Assembly: GCA_025765615.1 (NCBI GenBank)
Contig: JAIVFJ010000043.1
Span: 310,001-374,000, forward strand
From: Zopfochytrium polystomum
Taxonomy: Eukaryota; Chytridiomycota; Chytridiomycetes; Chytridiales; Chytridiaceae
Length of the DNA: 64,000 bases
Direction: 5' to 3'
Part shown: piece by piece, positions 46,252 to 58,200 of the stretch
How positions within the stretch are numbered: position 1 is the first letter of the stretch
Layout: the number at the start of each line of letters is the position of its first letter
The notes under the pieces: generated by a model
Told to the model about the DNA's origin: nothing
The model's database searches: none
What the model saw: only the letters and a program-made list of their open reading frames with translations
Translations under genes and position numbers: made by a program

Positions 46252-49200
46252 ATGTTCCCCACCACCGTCCTTGTCGAAGATGTCGATTCCCCCGCCACCG
46301 CACCGCTCCCTTCTGCTTCGACGCTCTCCTCTCCTCCTCGGATCTCCCCTCAACAGCAACCACCGCAGCCACCACCGCCACCACCGCCACCGTCTCTCCA
46401 CGGCCGATCCGGGCCTGTAGATCCGAACGCAACCGCTTCCTGTGAGACTCTGTCGCCCTTGGGTTCACCCCCACCTGCTGCATCTCCCTCCCAGCCGCCA
46501 CCTCCTGCAGTGAGTCCAGCCTCCGCTGCTCCGGATGGCGCTACCCCTACTTTCTGGTCCATGTTGTCACTGGTTCTTTCTCCCGCTGCAACTGCAGCAG
46601 CCGTGGTCAACGCATCAAAGGGAGTAGGATCCACTGGATCTTTGGTTTCTGGTGGTTCGAACGACGGTCTTCCGTCCATTCAAGTTCCACCATCTTCACC
46701 GCCACACCCACAGTACTCATTGTCGTCGCCTTCGACGCCAACTCCGAGGCCAGCGACCGCCGCAAGCCAAAAGAAGCCCAGCAACTCTTTGAGAGTGACG
46801 ACCGGTGGTCGGACAGGCAATGGTAAAGAAAGGCGCTTGAGCAGCATACTTTCCTGGTTTCCTCCGGTTTCTCCGTTTGCTGAGTCTCGGCAAGATGAGG
46901 ACCTCACTCCGGACGAATCTTTCAAAAACGGGAAAGCGCTTTTCGAGGCCGGTGATTGGCGCGCCGCGCTGCCGGCTTTGGTGCGCGCGGCCGAGTTAGG
47001 CGAGCACGCCGAGGCTATGCGCTATCTTGCGATTTGCAACGACGACGATCACCTCGCCAACCCTGAAGTCCGAACGCAGTGGCTTGCTCGCCGCGATCGA
47101 ATTTTATCGGATCCGGAGGGCGCCTGCATGCACGCTCACTCGCTGCGCGCCGCTGGTGAGCATGTTGAAGCGGTCTCCTGGTTTCGCATCGCGGCGGATA
47201 AAGGCTCCGGCGACGCACGCTACCAACTCGGCGTCTACCTTCGCAAACTCGGTGACGGCGAAGAGGCGATGGAGTGGTTTGAAAAGGCAGCTGATGCGCA
47301 AAATGAGCTTGCGTACCTTGCATTGGCGGAAGGTTATGAGCACGGTATTGGTTGCGTGAGAGATCCTGCGGCTGCAGCGATGTGGCGGGAGAAGTTATTC
47401 CAGCGAACGCTGGCTTCACAGCAGAATGCCGGACCGTCGACTGCCGTGATAGCTGCCACAGCTGCAGCTGTTCGTACTGCAACCAGCGAGACCCAAGCCC
47501 AGGCTCGCCGCGACTTCCAGGAGGCTGTTCGAAGCCTGGAATGGGGCCTCTGGACGCGTGGCATCGCAACGTTGGAAAGGCTGTCAAGACCACCTATTGA
47601 ATTTGCGGATGCCATTGCCTACTTGGACCCAGACGTCAGCCCCCTGAAGAATCCAACCGGCATGTTTTGGATGGCGGCGCATTTTGAACGAAAAGCCGGT
47701 GCGGCGACAGCCTCCGCCGACGAAGCCGAGGGCCGAATGAAGGAGATGGCCATTGCAGCTGGTGGCCCTGATATTGCGGCGAAGGTGGGCGTCGACATTC
47801 TCTCAGGACCCCGGACGATCGCGAACGACATGGCGGTGCGCGCAGCCGCGTGGTACGCCAAAGCCGCGAGCCGTGGCGGCACAGTGCCGCGGGAACTTTC
47901 GGACGTGCTCGGAGATAAAGTGATGCCACAAGTGGCGGCGCGGCGGCGGCAGGATCAGCGGTACGAAGAAGCTGTTGCTCAAATGGGCTGGGGAAGGTAT
48001 GAAGATGCGTTCGTAGCAATCGAAGCGCTTGCGAACGAGGGACATCCTGACTCACGAGCCATGCTGGACCCAGAGCGGTCTCATTTGCGAAACCCAGCGG
48101 CGGTTGCGGCGCTGGCTGGAAGATTTGAACGCCGAGCAGAATTTCTTGAGGTGCAGGAGGAGCAGCGGCGAGCAGATCTCGACAGAGCTGCTGAACTAGA
48201 GCGGTGCCGCGAGCTTGCTTTACCCAACTGTGAAACGGCGATGCCGGCCGGCGTCATCCTTTCTGATGGAACCATGATACCCCGAACAAGCGGAGACGCG
48301 GACTTCTTCTTCTCGACTCCAGAGTCTCTTCACCTTCGCTCACTCGCGGCTGCATGGAAGCTAAAATCCGATAGACTAAGAGACGAGATGATTGTGTCTT
48401 CAGTGAACCCGCTTGTTCGAGTGACAGAGGGCATCGCCGCACTGGGTGATATGCTGCATCTATCATCCGCGCTGCCTGCCGTCAAGACGGCTCTAGCATC
48501 CACAGCCGCACTCTCCTCAGGCAGTACTGCATCGGACGCCTCAGCTTCATCGGCTGCGGGCGCAGCTGCCATGGCGACATCCGCATCAGCTCGCGCTTCA
48601 AAACGTGATGCAACGGAAATGGTGTCGAAAACTGGCGACCCGATCTGGGCCAAGCTGGACTCAGAGTACCGTGAAGCCGTCGGCGATGTGGGTTGGGGTC
48701 GATACGAGAAAGGGGTCAGGTCTATGGTGCGGCTGGCTCGAGGGGAGGCAGTGGAGGGTGACGGCGGGACTCGACCAATTTACCAACCAGCACAAGTGTG
48801 GTTGGATCCATTCCGTAGCGAACTAAGGGATTCAGCTGCAATGCATATCGTAGGCTTACAGTTTGCGGCGATTGCGGAGGCGTGGAAGGACAGTGCATCA
48901 ATGGAGTCGGTCAGTCCTAAGCCAGCTGTGGTGTTGGTTGATGTAACAACAAATGGGGATGGTGCGGACGACGCAACGGGGGCTGCCTCCAGTGCAGCAC
49001 CTGCAGCGGCGACTGCAAACGATGGTGCCTGGGCGGCGGAATGGGCCGAAGCAGCATCGGCTGCAGCCTCCGCTGTTGCGGCCGAGTGGTTTAGAAAGGC
49101 AGCCGAGTCTGGGGGGCACTGCGGGATGGTGGCTTTTGGCCGCATCCTCATGGATGGGGGCGACCTATGTGTTCCTACCAGCAGTCGTCAAGGTGAAGTA

Positions 49201-49803
49201 GTGCGGATTTCTCTCGGCGTGGCGCTCGGGGGGAGTTCGTCTGCACCAGCAACGGCTGGATCGGCGGGCGGATGGCAGAAGCGGTCTGTTCGGGATCCGT
49301 GGCAGGCCGTTGTGCTGTTCATGAAGGCGTGGGAGACGGGCGGAAACGCCGACGCGGCGTATGAAATGGGCAAAGCTTACGCGCGTGGCGTGGAGGAGAG
49401 CGGCAGCAGCGCCGCTGGCGGCTCGAAGCCAGCTGCAAAGGCGGTTGTGGAACGGGACGAGCTCAAGGCGCGGGAATGGCTCCAGCGAGCTGCTGGCAAG
49501 GAGCATCCAGACGCGCAAAACCTCCTCGGGGAAGTCTTGCTTCGGGAGGCTATGGTCGCAGGAGGTGCCGAGGGACCGACTTCTGGAGCGGCCCGGAAGC
49601 AGGCAGTCGCAGCCGCTGAGCAGTTCAAAAGGTCCGCGGACCACGGCTGTGCTGTTGGAATGTACAATTATGGTAGCTGCCTGCTTCACGGGATCGGTGT
49701 CGAAAAGGACGAGACAAAGGCGCTTTTGTGGTTGACCAAGGCCTCGTCAACCAGCAAGAGGAGTAAAGTCTCGTCTTCGGTTCGAGGAGGCGGGGCTTCT
49801 TGA
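46252..49803 (+). CDS. Large Sel1/TPR-like repeat protein (1183 aa), single exon
   Basis: One uninterrupted frame in an intron-rich region. ATG 46252; an upstream ATG (46189) would add a hydrophobic stretch encoded by T-rich, UTR-like DNA. The first ~200 residues are Pro/Ser/Ala-rich. Sel1-like repeats are clear at about residues 290-400 (AVSWFRIAADKGSGDARYQL, AMEWFEKAADAQN) and in the last ~150 residues (AREWLQRAAGKEHPDAQNLL, ALLWLTKAS). Between them a different ~75-residue module recurs (see findings). Sel1 proteins are adaptor scaffolds, for example in ER degradation or chitin-synthase regulation. No signal peptide or membrane anchor is seen, so a cytosolic scaffold is likeliest. Confidence 0.85.
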   Translation: MFPTTVLVEDVDSPATAPLPSASTLSSPPRISPQQQPPQPPPPPPPPSLHGRSGPVDPNATASCETLSPLGSPPPAASPSQPPPPAVSPASAAPDGATPTFWSMLSLVLSPAATAAAVVNASKGVGSTGSLVSGGSNDGLPSIQVPPSSPPHPQYSLSSPSTPTPRPATAASQKKPSNSLRVTTGGRTGNGKERRLSSILSWFPPVSPFAESRQDEDLTPDESFKNGKALFEAGDWRAALPALVRAAELGEHAEAMRYLAICNDDDHLANPEVRTQWLARRDRILSDPEGACMHAHSLRAAGEHVEAVSWFRIAADKGSGDARYQLGVYLRKLGDGEEAMEWFEKAADAQNELAYLALAEGYEHGIGCVRDPAAAAMWREKLFQRTLASQQNAGPSTAVIAATAAAVRTATSETQAQARRDFQEAVRSLEWGLWTRGIATLERLSRPPIEFADAIAYLDPDVSPLKNPTGMFWMAAHFERKAGAATASADEAEGRMKEMAIAAGGPDIAAKVGVDILSGPRTIANDMAVRAAAWYAKAASRGGTVPRELSDVLGDKVMPQVAARRRQDQRYEEAVAQMGWGRYEDAFVAIEALANEGHPDSRAMLDPERSHLRNPAAVAALAGRFERRAEFLEVQEEQRRADLDRAAELERCRELALPNCETAMPAGVILSDGTMIPRTSGDADFFFSTPESLHLRSLAAAWKLKSDRLRDEMIVSSVNPLVRVTEGIAALGDMLHLSSALPAVKTALASTAALSSGSTASDASASSAAGAAAMATSASARASKRDATEMVSKTGDPIWAKLDSEYREAVGDVGWGRYEKGVRSMVRLARGEAVEGDGGTRPIYQPAQVWLDPFRSELRDSAAMHIVGLQFAAIAEAWKDSASMESVSPKPAVVLVDVTTNGDGADDATGAASSAAPAAATANDGAWAAEWAEAASAAASAVAAEWFRKAAESGGHCGMVAFGRILMDGGDLCVPTSSRQGEVVRISLGVALGGSSSAPATAGSAGGWQKRSVRDPWQAVVLFMKAWETGGNADAAYEMGKAYARGVEESGSSAAGGSKPAAKAVVERDELKAREWLQRAAGKEHPDAQNLLGEVLLREAMVAGGAEGPTSGAARKQAVAAAEQFKRSADHGCAVGMYNYGSCLLHGIGVEKDETKALLWLTKASSTSKRSKVSSSVRGGGAS

Positions 49804-50555
49804 AACTGCATCCACCTGGTTTCGTGGCGTTAAGGACGAAACGTCGCTGGTTTTGGGGGATAGTGAACAACACATTCTGTTTCAATTCTGAGACATTTGC
49901 ATTTTATAAACCGCGCTGGGTCACACTGAAGAGGCCGTTTTGTGAAAGTGCCGAAGAATTGGGAGGAACTATGGTGCGACCGTCATCGAGTAAATGTCAC
50001 TCGTCTTTAATAGATAGATAGTATTGTGGCCGAGACACGCAACCATTGATTGATTGTTCCCCCTCACCAACACCGACCGCGATGTGATTCTGTCTCAACA
50101 AATATGAAGACACGCTGCCCCAGCTCTGCAGCTCTGAAAGAGAGACACAGGCTGTTGTGGGTGGAAGGAGGGAGGCAGACAGTGCGCTGACTGGCAGTGC
50201 TGTCTGTGTTGGTCTCTCTTTCAAAGAGACATCGAGCGTGTTGGAGACAGAGCGATCGACATCCACAGAGCGCAGGGACAGACAGCAAGACATTGAAAAA
50301 CAAAAAAGGGATAGAAACAACAAAAAAACAAAAAAGGGATAAAAGAAACAACAAAAATACGGAAAAAAAAATACTGCAATTCACCGTCCCCTGCCGCGCG
50401 ACAGAGCCTGGCTACCAGATCAGCATCAGACAGACATCACAAGCGGCCGCTGCAGCAATCCACCAGAACAGCCTCAGCGCCGCCGGAGCCCAGCCTGCTC
50501 TCTCCGTCCCCCCCCAGCCCCCAGCCCCCGGCCACCCCCGAACGAGACAGTGTCA
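49804..50555. other. Intergenic region
   Basis: 750 bp between tandem plus-strand genes. An A-rich stretch (50287-50376) and nothing coding. Confidence 0.6.
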
Positions 50556-51711
50556 ATGAGGCTGACAACGCCGTCTTGGGGCCGGGCCATCGTCGCCACA
50601 GCGCTCATCGCCCTCTCTCTCCTCCTCGCCGCCCCGCTGCAGCCACTCTCGTCGTCATCGCTTCTTGTCCAAGCGCGCCACCACTCCAAATCCAAAGTGT
50701 CGATCCCCGAGAAAACGACGCTCGCCGCGGGCGAGCAGCATGACCGCAACTCGTGGTGCGTGGTCGGCACGCTTCTCTCCCGCCGCCACAAGGTTGATGT
50801 GTGCGATGCTGACATCGCCATCGCCAAGCTGTGCCAAAAGTAAGTCGACCTCCGCCCGACCGACGATGTTCGTTGGCCAGAGCGGATTGTGTCTCACTCC
50901 CTCGTCGTTGCCATTGAACGCACGGATGTGTGTCTCTATTGACTTCTCTCAATCGATCCCGCACCAAACTTCAGGAAAAAGGCCCGCAAAGCCAAGAAGG
51001 CGGCGAAGAAGGCCAGCAAGAAAGCAGGGTAAGAGTGCTGCCTCGGATTTCTTTCTTTATCCATATCCTAGTGTCTGACCTCAACAACAATGCCTCTTGC
51101 CCCGGTTCCAACTTGCCTCCTGCTCTGCTCTCCATTTGCAGCTTCAAATGTAAACGCAAGGTGTTCCGCTCCTCGAAGAAGCTATGCCGAAAAGTCTTGA
51201 GCGACGGAAAGTTCAAGAACTTGGAGGAGCTGTTCTCTTCAACTCTAGGTGCGTCCTTATCAGACACTCATTTCTTGGTCACTAAGTCTAACTTGATCCA
51301 CCTTGTCGTATCCGCTTGATTGTATAAGGTTGCAAAAAGGGCAAGTATAAGCCTAAGCATTCCAAGAGGCGATCGCGGAAGAGCCACAGGCATAAGATGA
51401 GCGACGACGACGATGGTGGTGACCGGAAGCGCAAAAGCGAGGACTCTGAGGGCGGAAGTGATGGCGGAAAAGACAGAGGCGACAGCGATTCCAGAGGCAG
51501 CGGCGGCGACAGCAACGGTGATGATAACGGAGGAAGCAGCGGCGGCGACAGTGGAGGCGACAGTGGACGCGAAAGCGGAGGGGACAGCGGAGGCGACAGC
51601 GGAGGCGACAGCGGAGAGCGCGGCAGCGACAGCGGTGAGAGTAGCGACAGTGGGGGGAGCAGCGAGGGTGGGAGTGACCGCGCCGAGAGCGGAGGTAGCG
51701 GAGAAGAGTAG
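50556..51711 (+). CDS. Small secreted basic protein with acidic Gly-Ser-Asp tail
   Basis: Four exons (50556-50839, 50975-51028, 51142-51248, 51329-51711), all phases agree, 275 residues. Signal peptide: IVATALIALSLLLAAPLQPL. The mature part has six cysteines, spaced like a small disulphide-bonded domain (WCVVGTLL, VDVCDAD, LCQK, FKCKRK, KLCRK, GCKKG), and a Lys-rich insert (KKARKAKKAAKKASKKAG). After a basic stretch (KHSKRRSRKSHRHK) comes a ~100-residue acidic tail of SGGDSGGDSG-like repeats. The charge reversal and repeats suggest an extracellular or matrix protein. I do not recognise the family. Confidence 0.8.
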
Positions 51712-52074
51712 GAGAGGCGAGATTGAGAAAGGGGTTTGGTGTCTGTTCCGTTGTTCAGTGTCCATGATTCGTCAAATACAATGTTTTTTAAATGGGCTGA
51801 CTTGCATGAGTTGCTGAGAGCTGATGTGGCTGGGTGTGGTTGGGTGAGGCTGGTGCTCACTTCCCTATTTTGCACGTGTCTGCACTGTAGTTTTTGAGGA
51901 ACCGCAGCGGACGACATTTTTATTTTGCGTGATAATTTAGTGCAATATATAAACAACAGATCACAAATCCATTAGAGTGGCATCCACCATTTGTACCAAT
52001 CAATGGTTTGGTTATTTTTAATTATCCAATATGAAACTGGAAACCTTATCTGCCAAGGGGAGAGTCATTTTTGG
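51712..52074. other. Intergenic DNA
   Basis: 3' flank of the secreted-protein gene, then AT-rich sequence. Nothing recognised. Confidence 0.5.
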
Positions 52075-52245
52075 ACCACAGTGAGGGTGCCAAGCACCTC
52101 ATTGATAACAATCTTTACACAAACAGATCCAAACATATTTGATCTCATATCACCATAAATAGTCTGAACCCCACAATCAATCTCAATTGGATTTCCACGC
52201 AAGACCAACCCTCCGATCTCCTCACTAAACCTTTACCTCTACTTT
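52075..52245 (+). pseudogene. Ty1/copia RNase H relic
   Basis: Translation gives DNNLYTNRSKHI, one stop, then WISTQDQPSDLLTKPLPL: the conserved end of a copia RNase H domain. NLYTNRSKHI closely resembles DLYTNRSKHI of the minus-strand relic at 61.3 kb, so the two are related elements. Confidence 0.75.
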
Positions 52246-53383
52246 CTCTTCTCTTTGTTCTCTCTTTGGTCTTTGCCCCAATCCTTTTTCGTCATCTTAA
52301 CGATACGTTCCTCTCGCCCCCAATATGTACCGCTCCTATCCTCTGCTGGCACAGTTTTGTCTACAGGGTTGTGAGATTCTCATGCATCTGACGTCGGGTG
52401 TTGGTCATAGTTAAGGTTCTTCAGCTCTTACTTTACTATGATTCGGTATAACACTTTGTATAGTTTCACATGAAGTATGACCCTATCAGAAGAGGAATTG
52501 AGTTGTTTCTCCAAGAAGTGCAATAAGAATCACTATGTTTGTGATAGTGAAAGAGCTATTTGCTTCTTGGTTACAAATTGCAAAAGTAGTCAAGGCCATT
52601 TGGCGTTTCTCCAAATAGAACAAATAAAAATTAGCCCGAAACAAATACAACAAAGAAGAACTGGGCATGGCTTTCTGCTTCAATGTAAATGGAATTTCTC
52701 TTCTCTAAATGTGTACATAATCTTGTAAATGCTTCTTATCTCTTATCTTTTCTCCCTTGTCAGTGTTGCATTGTCATTAATTTTTCATTCTTCCTTCCTT
52801 TCATTTTTCTTCAAACATTCTTCCTCCTTTCTTCTTCTTTCTTTTTCTCTTTTTCCTAACGCCACTCTCCCCAGGAATAGCTGCCCAGGAGAAGCAGCCT
52901 CATTAATCTCTCTATCTTTGCAGCGAACGTCACTCCAACCTTCAAGAAATGCCATCTCTAAGAATATAGATTTGTGTTACTCCGAACCTTTCTTTCCCCC
53001 CATTTTAAGGAAGCCTGCATTGGCCTCTCCAACCAGCTGTCGCAGGCTTGATACTGATCCTCACAAGTCACCCTTGAGAAACGCTTACAGAGAACCTCTG
53101 ACCATCCATGAAACACTGCATGAGCACGGATGTGAGATAGAGCGCTGTCAGCACGTACGGATGACGGGATGCAGGACACCATTGTCAACGACAATGGAAG
53201 GAGATAGATTGCTGATCACTGCGAGTTGGCAGTAGAGCTGAGGTTGGATGTGGTTGGGTTATTCCACATTCCTTCTACATTGGTGAGCGCTTGCCACCAT
53301 GCCTTCCAGGTCGTAGTTACGATGCGTGAGTACGACAGTTGGACTCCCCTGCTGCTAGACACTCCGAAGATTGTATAGGTGTG
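52246..53383. other. Repeat-rich intergenic DNA
   Basis: Pyrimidine-rich tracts. An open plus frame at 52729-53235 has no recognisable content. Confidence 0.5.
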
Positions 53384-53582
53384 AGAATACACCAAGGTCT
53401 CAGTGACAAAGTCTTGGGATTTTATTCGCAAAATCAAGTGTACCTGTCATAAAACCACAAGGATCAGGACCCCTATTATTATTCCCAGTTCTTTAGTTTC
53501 CAAGGCGTTATCAAAGTGGATTTGCAGCTAACCCGTCTTTATTATTGGCACTGCTTTTACTACTTTCATCTTAACAGTTGAC
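53384..53582. repeat. Dispersed ~205-bp repeat, copy 2
   Basis: Same-strand match to 21804-22009 over its length (for example GATCAGGACCCCTATTATT and TTCCAAGGCGTTATCAAAGT), ending CTTAACAG. Confidence 0.75.
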
Positions 53583-54085
53583 TCACTGTCACTACAGCCA
53601 CCGTATCATGCACCTAGCATCCCGCCTGAGTCATGGTACTCACCTGAGCCGAAGACACTGTACATCCCGCGCTTGTTCGTGCCATGTCATGTGTTCCCCA
53701 TTCTCGTTGATGGTACCTGCGTGACAATGGTCAGCTTGAACATATGCAACATGAGAGTATCACCAGCACAGAAGATTGTTGAGATTCGACCCACGGGGTA
53801 CACTACGCCCGTTACTGATGATCCCTTTGAGAACTCCATCCAATCACATTGGATGGGGTGTTTGAAGGGCTCAGTAGATTCAATACTTGAATGGGGCGCT
53901 CGGAAGGGCTAATCTGTTCTCAATAAAAAGAGATAGGCAAAGGCGGCTGTTGTTCTAGCTTTGTTCATCCTACCGGTAGGAACAATGCAATTAGAACATG
54001 CACAAAAACGCGCAAACTACGCACTCTGCACATGTAACACAGCACAGCAAGCATGCAGAAGCAGTGTACCACTGCCCCAGGCTCC

Positions 54086-54194
54086 GGAATTCCGCTCTCT
54101 GCACCGGAATTCCGCCCTTTTGCATCGGAATTCCGCTTCCTGATCTGGAATTCCTCTCTCTGCAACGGAATTCCGCTTCCTGATCTGGAATTCC
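54086..54194. repeat. Six GGAATTCC palindromes at ~20-bp spacing
   Basis: GGAATTCC starts at 54086, 54105, 54127, 54147, 54167 and 54187, in units with CTTCCTGATCT or CTCTCTGCA between them. Confidence 0.85.
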
Positions 54195-54433
54195 AGCTTT
54201 CCTGCTGTGCTGTGCAATCTGAGCAATGCAACAGGCATTTAGGAATCAGGGATTGCACCAATCACTGCATTTCTAAAAATGAGATAAAAACTGAGCTCAC
54301 CAGAGATTGCACCAATCATTGGATTTCTAAAAACAAGGAAAAAAGCGGCTTGTTTCCCAAACAAGCTTCCTGATTTGGAAACAACCAAACCAATTTACAA
54401 GCTACTGTTTCTCAAACAAGCTGTAAATTGGTT

Positions 54434-54665
54434 CCTGGTGGTACTCAGCCCAGACAAAGTGCTCAGCCCAAGGTGGTACTCAGCTCTGGCTGGTACTTAG
54501 CCCTAGGTGGTGCACAGCCCAGGCTGGTACTCAGCCCTGGGTGGTGCTCAGCCCAGGCTGGTACTTAGCCCTGGCTGGTGCTCAGCCCTGAGTGATGCCC
54601 AGCCCTGGGTGGTACTCAGCCCTGAATGGGTACTTAGCCCAGGCTGGGGGTTGGTGCTCAGCCTG
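54434..54665. repeat. Degenerate ~20-bp tandem array
   Basis: About twelve units of GGT(A/G)CT(C/T)AGCCC plus CTGGCT or similar, ending 75 bp upstream of the LTR TATA box. Confidence 0.85.
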
Positions 54666-54741
54666 TTTTATCTCATTTCTGTGGCCTGCTCTGTGCAGCC
54701 CACTTCTCCCTCTGTTTTCTGATGGCTCCAACCTGCAGGAG

Positions 54742-54749
54742 TATAAAAG
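54742..54749 (+). promoter_or_regulatory. TATA box of copia LTR promoter
   Basis: TATAAAAG in an AGTATAAAAGC context, about 475 bp upstream of the gag ATG. Confidence 0.6.
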
Positions 54750-55215
54750 CAGCAACCTCTCACAGAGATCAAAAAAGGAATCCAACCCCCTCCTTGCTGC
54801 TTTAACAGAATCCAGTGCAAAACAAGCCAATCTCTCTTCCTCCATTTGCTCTCTCTTCCATCTCTGCCCACTCACTCCTCTCTCCTCTCTACATCCTCTC
54901 ACTCCTCTCCCTTTTCCATCATCACTGCTCTCTCTCTCTCTCTCTCTCTCTCTTCATCCCCACACACACCAAGTCCCTCCAGTCCTGGGTGGGATTTCAT
55001 CACAAAGCTAGCTACAAGCCGCCGGCCACATTTGTACGCTCGAACAGGGCCCTGCTGCTCTTACAAGAAAAGGGTTTCTGACTCTAAACAAGACCAACCT
55101 GTCTGTGAGCACCGGCTCACCAGCTACTTTAAGGCAACAAAGGGCTCTTGGCTCTCTACAAGAAAAGGGCTACCGCTCTAAACAAGTCCACTGGTCCACC
55201 AAGCCGCTACCTAGC

Positions 55216-58200
55216 ATGTCTTCTTCAACCCCCAAGGCTGTCCGCTTCTCTTCTTACGGCTACCAGGCTTGGGAACTGCATGTGGAAGAAGTCATCAAGC
55301 CGGTCATGGCATACAATCTTGTTGCCAGCTTCCTCAAACCTGATTACTTCGGTACGTTCAACGAGCACTGCACCAAGGTCGGCATCGGTGCTGCTCCTCC
55401 CAGTATTGGTTCTCCCCCTGAATCCTCTGCAACGGCGGAGGCCAAGGCTGCGTACAGTGAGATGTACCGTCTGCACCACGCTGCCCTTGACAAGTACCAC
55501 ACTGGTATACGCCAAGAACACAAGACCTACAGGGAGCTTGAGGCCCAACATGACAAGGCGGTTGCTACCCTCGACTCCTGCTCGCGCATTGAGGATGTGC
55601 GCTCCATGAATGCGGCAAACATCACCAACTGCGCTGACCGGTACAAGTGGCTCAATGACAAGTACGCCCTGCAGGACCACACTGGTTCACAGCAGGACAA
55701 GTGGCTTGCGACTTACAGTCGTTTGGCAAAACCCAGAGACTCTGGTCCGGCAGTCCAGGAGTGGTACACCACTCTGACCACACTGGTCACGGATTGGCCA
55801 AAGCATTTCAAATGTACTGCCACCACTTGCAGGGGTGTGACAAACATCCTGCGTTCTGCCATCATCCACAAAGCAAGGGAAACGCTGCCTGGACATGAAA
55901 TCTTCTCTGGCGTTCGTCAAAATCTTCTCAAGGGGCTGTCAGGCTACGCCAACACCAGCGATCTCATCAAGGAGTTGACAAACTGCCACACGCTGTACCA
56001 GCAAAGCAAAGAGAAGAACAGCAGACACTCTGCTCACCATGGCACTTCTGAGATGGAAACAGCTGCTTCAGCAAAGACCTCAGTGGCAACCAAGAAGCGC
56101 AAGATCGGTGAGGCACTCAACGGCAAGCCTACTTGTGACCTTCATGGAATCTGGGTCTCACACTCTCGCGAGGAATGCCTCAAGTTCCCTCACGGGAAGT
56201 CAGAGCCGGCTCGCCCTGCAAAGAAGGCCAAGGGCAAGCAGCCTGCACACGCCAAAGAAGCCAAGGCCATGTCAGCTGATTCCAAGAAAGCTACTGAAAC
56301 TGCCAAGATTGCACGTGAGGTGGCCGCTAAAGAACACCACCAAGCCTCTTGCGCAGGCTCTGAGGACTCTCCTCCCCACAAATGCTACAGGATGGATACT
56401 CCACCACCACCTCCTGAAGCAGAAGACGTCGAAATGTTGGAGTTCAGTACTGAGGGTGCTGCGCGCCTTGCAGACACTTCAGCTCTAGACGACTTCCTTT
56501 CAGTAGAAAGGGCACTTGCGGCACGGGAGTTTGAAATTGGAACATGCCAGGCCGTTGAGGTGGAGGAGGAATTTGAAGTGGAACTCACAGTTACACTTCT
56601 TGACGGCAGAATGGATCCAGACTGGATCACTGACAACATTGTCTCAAACGTCGGCTACAAAGTGATGTACGAATCTGGACGTTTCCTCTACCGCAACGTC
56701 ACCTACCGCCGCATCTATGAGACTGCGCTGATGGCAAGACTTGCTGGCGGCAACCCACACCAGGTCATCCTTGACTCTGGGGCTTCCAGGACAATGTCGC
56801 CTTGTGAAGAGCACTTCACAAACTTGCGGCCCACCTCCCAGCAGATCAAAACAGCTGACGGCTTTACAACTGCCACTGGAGTGGGCGACTTCACCCTGTT
56901 CGTTAACGGAAGAGCTCTCATCATGAGGAACTCGCTCTATGTGCCAGAGTTCTCAGACACTCTACTCTCAGTTCAGCAAATCGTGCGGCAGACAGGTCAC
57001 AACGTGACTTTCACAGCAGACACAGCCCTATTGCACCCTCGGGTACATGGTTCAGACTTTACCATTGCTCACAGGGACACAGGAAATGTTTATGTTGTGG
57101 ACCCTTCTCTTCTGACGGGACATACTGGTCTCGACAGGGCAGAACTTGGAAGGGACGCGCCGACTCCTTCGGGGGACGCCCCAGGTGAGTCGCAACAGCA
57201 AACTGCTCCTTTGCAAACTGCAACTCCAACTTTAAGTCAAACTGACCCAGACCCTTTACCAAACCCTCAGAACATTGAAGCAGTCCGAGCTCTTCACAAG
57301 AAATTTGGTCACCTGTCTTTATCTTCTTTGAAGCGTACTTGGTCAAATCTGAATAAAGTTGGTCATTCATTTTTCCTCATTCATGACATTCCCTGCGTGA
57401 CATGTGATGTTGGGAAATTGAAAGCTTCGCCTATCCACTCCACTTCCAGACCAAACACCACACTGCTTGGTCGTTTACACACTGATGCTGTCCCACTGCC
57501 CGCACGTGGACACCATGGTGAAAAACATTGGCAACTGGTTGTGGAAGAGTCAACCCGTTGGCTTGACATTGAGTTCCTCAACTCTTTGTCTGATGCGCCG
57601 ACAAGATTCCGGTCTACGATCGAAAGGTTTGAACAACAACATGGCAAACATATCACATCTGTGCGCTGTGACAGGGGGGAAATCTTCAAAGATGGAGAAT
57701 TCAAAACTTGGGCCAATACTCGGCACCCTCCTATTGTTTTAGAACCTAGTCCTGCATTCACCAAGGAATTCAATGGGCTGGTAGAACGTCAGGTCAACAC
57801 TCTCAAAGACATGGCACACTGCATGCTCTTAGAGTCACGATTGCCCCACTCTTTCTTTGTGTATGCAGTCCGCTACGCAGCATACATCAAGAACAGGGTT
57901 TACCACTCTTACACTAAGAAAACACCTTACGAAGCTTGGTACGGTGAAAAGCCAAATGTTGATCACATCCGCACCTTTGGCTGTTTGGTTATCCACCGTA
58001 TCCCAAAGGAAAAGCGAACGCTTAAACATCCTGACAAAGGGGCGCCAGGCATATTCTTAGGGTATAAAGGAAACACTCTTCCAGTAGTCTACGACTTGAA
58101 AACTCAGAGAATATCGGAACACTTCCATGTATCCTTTCACGAAAATGTTTTTCCTGGCATTGTGCGGAACTGGAGACAGTTCCTTCATGACTCCCGCTTG

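Larger units (their letters stand above)
53777..55000 (+). mobile_element. 5' LTR and leader of the plus-strand Ty1/copia element
   Basis: Begins TGTTGAGATTCGACCC; 46 bp are identical to the start of the 3' LTR at 60639. It contains two tandem arrays (six GGAATTCC palindromes at 54086-54194; a GGTACTCAGCCC-type array at 54434-54665) upstream of a TATA box, TATAAAAG at 54742. The right end of the LTR cannot be placed, since the 3' copy is truncated and no primer-binding site was recognised; 55000 is nominal. Confidence 0.7.

Noticed and set aside
51288..51956. Minus-strand frames rich in Leu-Ser-Pro
   Set aside because: Shadow of the Gly-Ser-Asp tail of the secreted protein on the plus strand.
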